37,079 nucleotides of DNA from positions 1-37,079 of the IMG/VR virus record IMGVR_UViG_3300036900_000115. One strand, given 5' to 3'. The notes below the pieces were generated by a model. That model searched no databases and was not told where the DNA came from. It saw only the letters and a list, made by a program, of their open reading frames with translations. Positions 30,118 to 35,652 of the stretch are shown in pieces; position 1 is the stretch's first letter, and the number at the start of each line of letters is the position of its first letter. This DNA is from a virus. Position numbers and translations under genes: made by a program.

Positions 30118-30321
30118 ATACAAAGCCCCGCCAATCAACAACAACTTGCATTTTTTCTGTTCTCATCGCGCGCATGCGATGAGGCCTTTTAGGGAACGGA
30201 AAGGCACCTTGGAGAGCCAAAACCACTCCCCAAACCACTCCCCACCACTCCCCTGTTCTCGTCTGTTCTCGGGCCGGCGGTTGACTGATCGGCTGGCCGG
30301 GAGACAATCCTGGCCAGCCTC

Positions 30322-31230
30322 ATGAAAGCGCGGCTCGCACCCCTGATCGTTGACCCTGTCGCCGACTACTGGCGAAAGGCCGATCCAGAGTTTGACCGGC
30401 TGGCGCGGATGTTGGAAACGCCGATCGACCCCAACCACATGCCGCGTCACCCGGCGCTCGGCCCAGTGATGGTCGAGGCCGCCCGCCAGCACGCGCATGT
30501 GTACGTCTTCGATCAGCACTCGTTCACGGCGGCGACCTCGATCATGGACACCGACCGGCGCCGCGATTTTGTGTTCCAGAACGCGCGCGCCCCGCACGCC
30601 AGAATGTTCATGGAGATGACGACGTTCGGCCATCCCAGGACCGCGATCCACGGCATCTTCACCGAAGGTGACCGGGAGGACTGCTTGATCTCGCTGTGCT
30701 GCCTGTTCAAGGGCAAGAGCATCGACTTTGCGCTGCCGACCTTTCAGGTGCGCACTAATTTTGCCGACTGGGTCGGGCGCATCTGTCCGCAGTCCTTGAT
30801 GATACGGGATTTTACAAACACGCAGCCGGGCAACGAGCCCCGCCCGACCGACATCGAGAGAAAACAGGAGGCGGTCGCGGGCGTGTATATGGCGGCGATG
30901 TGCTGGATGTTTTTGTCGGTGCAGGGTGCGACCGTCATGTCGCGAACACTGACGCGCAAAGGCAAGAAGGCGACCAGGCGCGGCTTTGCGATGAGCGCGA
31001 TCGACTCCTACAACACGGTCAGGCTCAACTTGCCTGGCCGTCACTACGAGCGATTACCAAAACACTTTGTGCCTGGCCCCGGCGTGCGCTGGCACCAGGT
31101 GCGCGGGCATCTGCGGCACGTCACTGCAGATGGCGAGCGCGTGCTGCGGTGGATTGCGGAATACGAGCGCGGCGACGACAAGATGCGCGGCGTGCTCGTT
31201 AAAGAAACGCACGTCACCGTGCCTAAATAA
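30322..31230 (+). CDS. unknown 302-aa protein next to attP, lysogenic-conversion candidate
   Basis: The protein begins MKARLAPLIVDPVADYWRKA and has a mixed fold with no catalytic motif I recognise. The C-terminal 50 residues (GPGVRWHQVRGHLRHVTADG, then RVLRWIAEYERGDDKMRGVL) resemble the RGH-RH ... RG ... G-v repeat seen in several uncharacterised phage and rhizobial proteins. It stands alone between the att site and a strong terminator, transcribed away from int, the usual place for cargo carried into the host by a prophage. Confidence 0.78.
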   Translation: MKARLAPLIVDPVADYWRKADPEFDRLARMLETPIDPNHMPRHPALGPVMVEAARQHAHVYVFDQHSFTAATSIMDTDRRRDFVFQNARAPHARMFMEMTTFGHPRTAIHGIFTEGDREDCLISLCCLFKGKSIDFALPTFQVRTNFADWVGRICPQSLMIRDFTNTQPGNEPRPTDIERKQEAVAGVYMAAMCWMFLSVQGATVMSRTLTRKGKKATRRGFAMSAIDSYNTVRLNLPGRHYERLPKHFVPGPGVRWHQVRGHLRHVTADGERVLRWIAEYERGDDKMRGVLVKETHVTVPK

Positions 31231-31261
31231 AAACCCCGCCGAGCTGGCGGGGTTCTTTCTT
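31231..31261. terminator. bidirectional rho-independent terminator
   Basis: AACCCCGCC and GGCGGGGTT form a 9-bp stem around GAGCT (31232-31254), followed by CTTTCTT on the plus strand and by TTTTTATTTA on the minus strand. It separates the rightward 302-aa gene from the leftward PP-loop gene and can serve both. Confidence 0.85.
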
Positions 31262-31275
31262 GAGCTGCGCTTCGA

Positions 31276-32043
31276 TCAGGCGGCCGCCTGGCGCTGCGCC
31301 AGGTAGACGGTCCAGCTGAAGTTGCGGCCGAGCCCCTTCACCTTGTTGAGGCCGCGCTCGTGCGCCAGGCGCTCGATCTCTTTGGCGCGGGTGATCAGGT
31401 CTGGGTGAGCTGCGGCGAGCTGGTCGATCTCGCTCTTCTTGTGCGCCGGGCAGAACCAGCAGCAGCTCTTCACCGGCACCGGCAGGCCGGCCGCCTCGAT
31501 CTCGGCGATGCAGCGCGCGCGATCCCAACCCCACTCGATCAGCGGGAAGCGATTGATGTAGCCCTCGCTCGCCTTGCCTTCGGCCTTGTAGGCGCGGGCG
31601 CCGTCGCGCGGGCCGGCGTCGTAGCCGATGCACTGGGTGACCAGCTCGCCGGCCTTCCAGGCGTCGATCGCCGGCTGCCAGGTCTTCACAAACTTCTGCT
31701 GCGGATCGCGCTTCCACACCAGCGAGCACTGGTGTGCGCCGTAAGCAAGCGCCGGCAGAACACGCAGCTTGGTGATCTGATCTTCCAGCGAGGTGTAGCC
31801 GGCCTTCGGGCTGGCGTTCTTCACGATCGTGATCTGCGGGAAGCCAACGCGATCGAGCCAGGCGTTGATCGTGTCGAGGTAGGCGTAGGTCTCGGGGCGC
31901 TCCGAGCCGGTGTCGGCGAATAGGATTAAATCCGGCACCTCGCTGCGCTGCTGCAAACCGACCAGCATGGCGGTCGAGTCGACGCCCATGCCGTAGGCGA
32001 CGACGAGGGGTGATTTGCGGGTGGCTGCGATCTCGTGGGTCAT
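31276..32043 (-). CDS. PP-loop ATPase, PAPS-reductase-like (255 aa), partner of the DpdA-like gene
   Basis: The protein starts MTHEIAATRKSPLVVAYGMG. AYGMGVDSTA (residues 16-25) is the ATP-binding PP-loop, followed by PDLILFADTGSERPETYAYL, the family signature. A CCWFCPAHKKSEI segment with clustered cysteines is near the C terminus. Members adenylate a carbonyl or amide for sulfur, amine or ammonia transfer; QueC of the 7-deazaguanine pathway is one PP-loop member, though this protein is not an obvious QueC. I start it at ATG 32043, with AGGAG 6 bases upstream. It is divergent from the DpdA-like gene and shares its control region. Confidence 0.82.
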   Translation of the reverse strand: MTHEIAATRKSPLVVAYGMGVDSTAMLVGLQQRSEVPDLILFADTGSERPETYAYLDTINAWLDRVGFPQITIVKNASPKAGYTSLEDQITKLRVLPALAYGAHQCSLVWKRDPQQKFVKTWQPAIDAWKAGELVTQCIGYDAGPRDGARAYKAEGKASEGYINRFPLIEWGWDRARCIAEIEAAGLPVPVKSCCWFCPAHKKSEIDQLAAAHPDLITRAKEIERLAHERGLNKVKGLGRNFSWTVYLAQRQAAA

Positions 32044-32068
32044 TTGCATCTCCTGTTTGCTGACCCAG

Positions 32069-32206
32069 ATATAGGGTTCACCACCCTATATTCTCAAGCG
32101 CTTTGTGATTTTTAACCCTCTGGAAATACAGGGTTTTTACGATTTAATGTTTGTATGTAGGATGACAAACAGGGTTCTTGACCCTTAGGGTGTATCCCCC
32201 TATAAA
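32069..32206. promoter_or_regulatory. divergent promoter region with seven ACCCT/AGGGT half-sites
   Basis: On the plus strand TTGACC (32178-32183) and TATAAA (32201-32206) are 17 bp apart. On the minus strand TTGAGA and TATATC are 18 bp apart and enclose the perfect 9-bp-arm palindrome ATATAGGGT-N5-ACCCTATAT (32069-32091). Half-sites lie at 32073, 32083, 32115, 32130, 32171, 32181 and 32187. AGGGTTCACCACCCT (32073) and AGGGTTCTTGACCCT (32171) are full 15-bp operators, one per promoter. AACCCT-N10-AGGGTT (32114-32135) lies between them. The region is A/T-rich compared with its surroundings. Confidence 0.75.
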
Positions 32207-32231
32207 TGGCGCAGCAAACAGGAGCTGAGCC

Positions 32232-33152
32232 ATGGAAAAGACCACCGTTTACGGACTGCCGCTGAACCCGACCCACCTGCTGAACCAGCTGAAGGGCGCC
32301 TCGTTCTGCATCTCGTATGCAACGCGCGCCAAGCTCGGCAAGCAGCTCGACCAGGCGATCGAGCTCGTCGGCGAGAACGGCGTGCTGCTCGTCGACAACG
32401 GCGCCTTCTCGCACTTCATGAGCGGCGGATCGATGACCGAAGACTACATCGAGAGCTACGAGGCTTGGGCGAACGAGATCCTCGAGCGCTGCCCGCAGGC
32501 GATCGCCGTGATCCCCGACATCATCGGCGGCACCGTCGAGCAGAACGCCGAGCTGATCAACACCACGATGCTCGACACCGATCGCGCGATGCCGATCTGG
32601 CACATGGACGAGCCGATCAGCTACCTGCGTCACCTGCTCGACGGTGGCTTCAACTACATCGGTTTCGGCTCATCTGGAAAATACGCCAAGACCGTCGGCT
32701 CGGCCGAGTGGCACGCGCGCGTCAAGGAAGCGATGGACGCGATCGATGCCTGGGAGATCGAGGGCAACGAGTGCCGTCCGCGGATCCACATGATGCGCGC
32801 CCAGGCGTTCGCTCACCTCTACGCTTTCGACAGCTCCGACAGCACCAACGTCGCGGTCAATCACAATCGCTGGGCAAAGACGCACAAGGTCGCCGACAAC
32901 CACGTCGCCCAACTCGCAGCTCGCGTCGACGCCAAGATCCAGGCGAGCGCCGGCCCAGAGGCAGCGCACCAGGCGAAGCGCCCGCTGCTCGGCCATCTCG
33001 ATCGCGTCGATCTGCTGCAGAAATATTTTCTCATGGACCGCGGGTTCTCCGAAGAGGGCGCGCTCGAGTTCATCGCCGACTGTGCCGGCGATCTCAACGT
33101 CGACGTCGACGATCTCGAGCAGGACGAGCTCGAGCTGGCGCTCGCAGCCTAA
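32232..33152 (+). CDS. TGT/DpdA-like 7-deazaguanine transglycosylase candidate (306 aa)
   Basis: The protein shows the TIM-barrel pattern of phage DpdA, relatives of tRNA-guanine transglycosylase that exchange guanine for 7-deazaguanine in DNA. VLLVDNGAFSHF (Asp55, in place of DSGGF) is followed by AIAVIPDIIGGTVEQNA (Asp96), PIWHMDEPISYL (His124), GGFNYIGFGSSGKYA, PRIHMMRAQ (Arg184, His186) and YAFDSSDSTNVA (Asp200/Asp203). The C-terminal 80 residues are helical, with an acidic end. No folE, queD, queE, queC or queF is in the window, so the base may come from the host pathway. The fold call is strong; DNA as substrate is inferred. A plain tRNA enzyme is the alternative. Confidence 0.68.
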   Translation: MEKTTVYGLPLNPTHLLNQLKGASFCISYATRAKLGKQLDQAIELVGENGVLLVDNGAFSHFMSGGSMTEDYIESYEAWANEILERCPQAIAVIPDIIGGTVEQNAELINTTMLDTDRAMPIWHMDEPISYLRHLLDGGFNYIGFGSSGKYAKTVGSAEWHARVKEAMDAIDAWEIEGNECRPRIHMMRAQAFAHLYAFDSSDSTNVAVNHNRWAKTHKVADNHVAQLAARVDAKIQASAGPEAAHQAKRPLLGHLDRVDLLQKYFLMDRGFSEEGALEFIADCAGDLNVDVDDLEQDELELALAA

Positions 33153-33179
33153 TCACACACACCCCAACAGGAGACACAC

Positions 33180-33350
33180 ATGACGCACACTTACTGGACC
33201 TGGAAGCGCGACCAAGAGCTCATCGAGGCGCGCGCCACGCCGGCCGCCAAGCGCAACCGCTGGCAGCAGCTCATCGTCGAAGACGACGATCGCATGATCG
33301 CCGAAGAGCACCACAGCCTCGTCACCCTCGCCCTCGACCTCAACGTCTAA
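33180..33350 (+). CDS. 56-aa protein following the DpdA-like gene
   Basis: ATG at 33180 reads MTHTYWTWKRDQELIEARAT then PAAKRNRWQQLIVEDDDRMI, ending with an acidic helix and LVTLALDLNV. AGGAG lies 7 bases before the start. It is 27 bases after the DpdA-like stop and 37 before a terminator, so it belongs to the same transcript. It is an uncharacterised partner of the putative modification enzyme. Confidence 0.65.
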   Translation: MTHTYWTWKRDQELIEARATPAAKRNRWQQLIVEDDDRMIAEEHHSLVTLALDLNV

Positions 33351-33386
33351 CCAGGAGCACCTACTGAGCTGCTCACCAGGCGCCCC

Positions 33387-33415
33387 AACCCCCGCTCCGG
33401 CGGGGGTTTTCTTTT
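33387..33415 (+). terminator. rho-independent terminator after the DpdA-like operon
   Basis: AACCCCCGC and GCGGGGGTT form a 9-bp stem around TCCG, followed by TTCTTTTG. It ends the 32232-33350 transcript and lies just before the next promoter, so the two rightward units are insulated. Confidence 0.85.
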
Positions 33416-33419
33416 GACC

Positions 33420-33456
33420 AGGGCGCTTGACCCTAGGGGCCGGCGGCCGCTATAAA
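33420..33456 (+). promoter_or_regulatory. candidate promoter of the serine recombinase operon with operator
   Basis: TTGACC (33427-33432) and TATAAA (33451-33456) are 18 bp apart. AGGGCGCTTGACCCT (33420-33434) overlaps the -35, giving the same relation of operator to -35 as at 32171. GGCCGC-N7-GCGGCC is an additional inverted repeat around the -10 (33445-33463). AAGGAG is 7 bases before the ATG at 33481. Confidence 0.65.
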
Positions 33457-33480
33457 CGCGGCCTGTGAAGGAGAGAACCG

Positions 33481-34107
33481 ATGAAAACGCTGATCGCTTA
33501 CTACCGGGTGTCGACGCAGAAGCAGGGCCGCTCGGGCCTCGGCCTCGACGCGCAACGCAAGGCGGTGACCGAGTATGCCGCAGCTCATGGCATGCCGATC
33601 GTCGCCGAGTTCACCGAGATTGAGAGCGGCAAGCGCAGCGATCGCCCGCAGCTCGCCGCAGCTCTCGCCGCCTGCAAAAAGCAGAAGGCGCAGCTCGTCA
33701 TCGCCAAGCTCGATCGCCTGGCGCGCAAGCTGTCGAAGATCACGAGCCTGCAGGACGGCAAGGTTGATTTCGTCGCCTGCGATAATCCGTTCGCCACCAA
33801 GTTCACCATCCAGATCCTGGGCGCCGTCGGCGAGCTCGAGGCCGACATGATCAGCAAGCGCACCAAGGAAGGCCTGGCGATCGCCAAGGCGCGCGGCGTG
33901 CAGCTCGGCAATGCCAAGCAGGCGGCCGAGAACAAGCAGGCTGCGCTCGATCGCGCGCGGGAGCTGCGCCCGATCTTCGTCGCGTTCGCCGGCCAGTCGG
34001 CACGCGCGATCGCCGACGAGCTCAACGCCCGAGAGATCGCCACGCCGACCGGCGCACCGTGGTCGGCAAAGACCGTCATCCGCGTCCAGGAAAGGCTCGC
34101 AGCATGA
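33481..34107 (+). CDS. serine recombinase, resolvase/invertase type (208 aa)
   Basis: MKTLIAYYRVSTQKQGRSGL carries the catalytic Ser11 and the conserved Arg9. GLGLDAQRKAV, FTEIESGKRSDRPQLAAAL and AKLDRLARKLSKI complete the resolvase core, and VGELEADMISKRTKEGLAIA is the long dimer helix. The C terminus (IADELNAREIATPTGAPWSA then KTVIRVQERLAA) is the HTH-like DNA-binding part. The 208-aa length suits a resolvase or invertase, not a large integrase. With an intact tyrosine integrase present, it may invert or resolve DNA elsewhere in the phage; its target is unknown. Confidence 0.87.
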   Translation: MKTLIAYYRVSTQKQGRSGLGLDAQRKAVTEYAAAHGMPIVAEFTEIESGKRSDRPQLAAALAACKKQKAQLVIAKLDRLARKLSKITSLQDGKVDFVACDNPFATKFTIQILGAVGELEADMISKRTKEGLAIAKARGVQLGNAKQAAENKQAALDRARELRPIFVAFAGQSARAIADELNAREIATPTGAPWSAKTVIRVQERLAA

Positions 34108-34373
34108 TCGAAACCATCCTCCTCGCGCTGATCCTCTTCTATGTGATGAACCCGCCGCGGCCAGCGCCGGCGCCGGAGCCGCCGATGAGCAGGGAGGATC
34201 GGGAGTGGAACCAGCGCGAGCTCAAGAGGCAGCAGGAGGCCCAGTGGCAGAAAGAGGAGCAGGGGCGGATCGCGGCCGCAACGCCGGATATCGCGCCGAA
34301 AACACTTCTGGCCTGGACTGGCATCATCATCGTCATTGGCATCGCTATCGCACTATTCGGAGGTGCAGCATGA
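34104..34373 (+). CDS. membrane protein with two helices and a charged coil between (89 aa)
   Basis: MIETILLALILFYVMNPPRP is a hydrophobic helix. A Pro-rich stretch and charged coil (EDREWNQRELKRQQEAQWQK) follow, then a second helix (LLAWTGIIIVIGIAIALFGG). ATGA couples it to the recombinase and to the next gene. Small phage membrane proteins of this plan occur in immunity or lysis regions. Function unknown. Confidence 0.68.
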   Translation: MIETILLALILFYVMNPPRPAPAPEPPMSREDREWNQRELKRQQEAQWQKEEQGRIAAATPDIAPKTLLAWTGIIIVIGIAIALFGGAA

Positions 34374-34618
34374 AGCTCAAAAAAAACGCCATCAACCGCA
34401 ACAGCACCATGGGTGGCAAAGAATACGAGAAGGCGCTCGCGCAGCTCGGGCTCTCGTCCAGGCGCGCTGCGATCCATCTGCTCGGCGTCAACGAGCGCTC
34501 GGCGCGCGACTGGGTTGCCGACAAGGTGCGGGTGCCGACGCCGGCGGCGAATTTTCTGCGCTACCTGATCGCGACGAAGAAGACCGGCGACTACGCGATC
34601 AAAAAATTGGAGGAGTGA
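34370..34618 (+). CDS. HTH protein (82 aa), candidate regulator
   Basis: MKLKKNAINRNSTMGGKEYE leads to ALAQLGLSSRRAAIHLLGVN and ERSARDWVADKVRVPTPAAN, a Cro-like HTH with a helix-turn-helix and recognition helix, then a helical end. ATG 34370 overlaps the membrane gene by ATGA. It is in the operon behind the operator at 33420, so it is one candidate for the protein that binds the AGGGY-N5-RCCCT sites, along with the XRE (17270) and Cro-like (24772) proteins. Confidence 0.72.
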   Translation: MKLKKNAINRNSTMGGKEYEKALAQLGLSSRRAAIHLLGVNERSARDWVADKVRVPTPAANFLRYLIATKKTGDYAIKKLEE

Positions 34619-34619
34619 G

Positions 34620-34832
34620 ATGACCGTCGACGACAAGAGCCTCGACCTAGCGCGGCACTTCCTCCAGGACGAGGTGCCGCTCAACACCGATAAGAACGTC
34701 CAGTCGCTGGCGTGGACGATCCAGAACGCGGTCGAGGATTGGCTCCTCGAGGCGAAGTGCAATCACGTCGAGCCGCCGGCCGAGCCGCTCCTCGGCATCG
34801 ATCGGACGCCCAGGCGATGGTGGAGATCCTGA
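34620..34832 (+). CDS. hypothetical protein (70 aa)
   Basis: The product starts MTVDDKSLDLARHFLQDEVP and is a helical acidic protein ending LLGIDRTPRRWWRS. GGAGGAG lies 6 bases before the ATG, and the stop is separated from the next ATG by one base. Small helical unknown phage protein. Confidence 0.65.
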   Translation: MTVDDKSLDLARHFLQDEVPLNTDKNVQSLAWTIQNAVEDWLLEAKCNHVEPPAEPLLGIDRTPRRWWRS

Positions 34833-34833
34833 G

Positions 34834-35100
34834 ATGAAGATCTTCACCGTCGCCGAGATCCCCGACGAGCTCGCGCAGGCCTGGATGCAGCACCTGCGCG
34901 ATTTCGACACCGCACATCCTGGCTGCCATTTTCAGGTCTTCGCCGATGCGCCCAACGTCTCGATGGCCGACATGGTCGCGGTGCTCAAGGTCGAGCCGGA
35001 GCTGACGTTTCAGCAGCTCTTCGATCGCGAGCTTGAAAAGATGGAGACGATGCGCAAATCATTGCGCCGGTTCGGGATCAAAATCGGCAAGGACGACTGA
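34834..35100 (+). CDS. hypothetical protein (88 aa)
   Basis: MKIFTVAEIPDELAQAWMQH then LRDFDTAHPGCHFQVFADAP and a helical end (DRELEKMETMRKSLRRFGIK). The pattern of N-terminal strand, helix and HPGCHFQVF is a small conserved phage protein with no named family. It is coupled to the next gene by TGATG. The downstream gene is a membrane peptide. Confidence 0.68.
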   Translation: MKIFTVAEIPDELAQAWMQHLRDFDTAHPGCHFQVFADAPNVSMADMVAVLKVEPELTFQQLFDRELEKMETMRKSLRRFGIKIGKDD

Positions 35101-35255
35101 TGCACGGCACGCGCCAGAGCAGCTCACCGCGAAAACTGCCGTGGTGGAAGCGCTGGAACGAGTTTCCCAACCCAACGCTCGACGCACTGCTGGCGCTGTT
35201 CGGTCTTGCGGTGATCATCGCGGTGATAACTTACCTGCTGTCCGATCTGCCTTAA
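35100..35255 (+). CDS. 51-aa membrane protein ending the rightward operon
   Basis: MHGTRQSSSPRKLPWWKRWN is a basic head, followed by a hydrophobic helix (LLALFGLAVIIAVITYLLSD). The stop TAA (35253-35255) overlaps the stop of the leftward gene at 35252 within one TTAA. TGATG couples it to the previous gene. Function unknown. Confidence 0.62.
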   Translation: MHGTRQSSSPRKLPWWKRWNEFPNPTLDALLALFGLAVIIAVITYLLSDLP

Positions 35256-35383
35256 TCGATTGGCGTACTGACGTCGGTGGGCCAGCGCAATGTTTGTTTG
35301 ATTGGCAACGCTGACAGGACCATCGCCATCACCAGCCAGGCGGCGAAAATGATCAGGCACTTGGCCCACGGTTTAATTGTCAC
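35252..35383 (-). CDS. 43-aa membrane protein (GTG start)
   Basis: GTG at 35383 reads (M)TIKPWAKCLIIFAAWLVM and AMVLSALPIKQTLRWPTDVS, a single hydrophobic helix with short polar ends. It overlaps the preceding 32-aa gene by 11 bases. The frame has no long alternative on the other strand, and three such genes follow one another in overlap, which supports it. Confidence 0.5.
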   Translation of the reverse strand: MTIKPWAKCLIIFAAWLVMAMVLSALPIKQTLRWPTDVSTPID

Positions 35384-35471
35384 CGGGGGTGTCCAGCTTC
35401 AGCAGCAACCACCCGATCAGCACCATGACGAAAAGGCAGACCGTGGCGATAAATGCGGCGGTGAATAGCAT
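35373..35471 (-). CDS. 32-aa membrane peptide
   Basis: ATG at 35471 shares a base with the preceding stop (TGATG) and reads MLFTAAFIATVCLFVMVLIG then WLLLKLDTPGDN, nearly all one transmembrane helix. Very short, but the coupling to both neighbours and the all-hydrophobic sequence indicate a real peptide gene. Function unknown. Confidence 0.5.
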   Translation of the reverse strand: MLFTAAFIATVCLFVMVLIGWLLLKLDTPGDN

Positions 35472-35578
35472 CACGGCCACACGTCTTTGCTGTCAGGTTT
35501 GGGTTTCCCAAACAACAACCGCCCAGCAATCAGCCCGGCGGCGATTGCGATCACCGTCAGCCAGCCCAGTAAATCCAC
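35471..35578 (-). CDS. 35-aa membrane peptide, first of three (GTG start)
   Basis: GTG at 35578 reads (M)DLLGWLTVIAIAAGLIAG then RLLFGKPKPDSKDVWP, a hydrophobic helix followed by a basic and polar tail. A G-run (GGGGGG) about 6 bases upstream can serve as ribosome site. The promoter with tandem repeats at 35600-35629 points at this gene. Holin, immunity or superinfection-exclusion peptides have this form. Confidence 0.5.
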   Translation of the reverse strand: MDLLGWLTVIAIAAGLIAGRLLFGKPKPDSKDVWP

Positions 35579-35599
35579 GATGGTACCCCCCAAGATAGG

Positions 35600-35633
35600 A
35601 GGTATTATAATCCCAGGTAATATAATCCCACAA
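35600..35633 (-). promoter_or_regulatory. promoter in a tandem 15-bp repeat ahead of three membrane peptides
   Basis: On the minus strand TTGTGG (35628-35633) and TATAAT (35604-35609) are 18 bp apart. The spacer and -10 lie in two tandem 15-bp copies, GGGATTATATTACCT and GGGATTATAATACCT, differing at one base. The second copy provides the -10; the first may be a binding site or an alternative -10. Confidence 0.55.
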
Positions 35634-35652
35634 TTAAAAAATTCGGTGAGAG

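Larger units (their letters stand above)
29987..30253. repeat. five ACCACTCCCC repeats flanking the att core (integrase arm-site candidates)
   Basis: ACCACTCCCC occurs at 29987 and 29999 on the left (inside int) and at 30222, 30234 and 30244 on the right, all in the same orientation, spaced 12, 12 and 10 bp. Two sites on one side and three on the other of an att core is the arrangement of P and P' arm sites bound by the N-terminal domain of tyrosine integrases. CTGTTCTC also repeats on the right at 30157, 30253 and 30263. The binding role is inferred. Confidence 0.7.

Noticed and set aside
28726-30144. 472-aa open frame on the minus strand, including GRRDLNPRPLVPQT
   Set aside because: It lies fully opposite a complete integrase with all catalytic residues. 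The GRRDLNPRPLVPQT peptide is a known artefact of reading a tRNA 3' half in antisense.
30250-30272. An alphaproteobacterial LexA box (GTTC-N7-GTTC) in the right att arm
   Set aside because: The two GTTC elements are separated by 6, not 7, bases.
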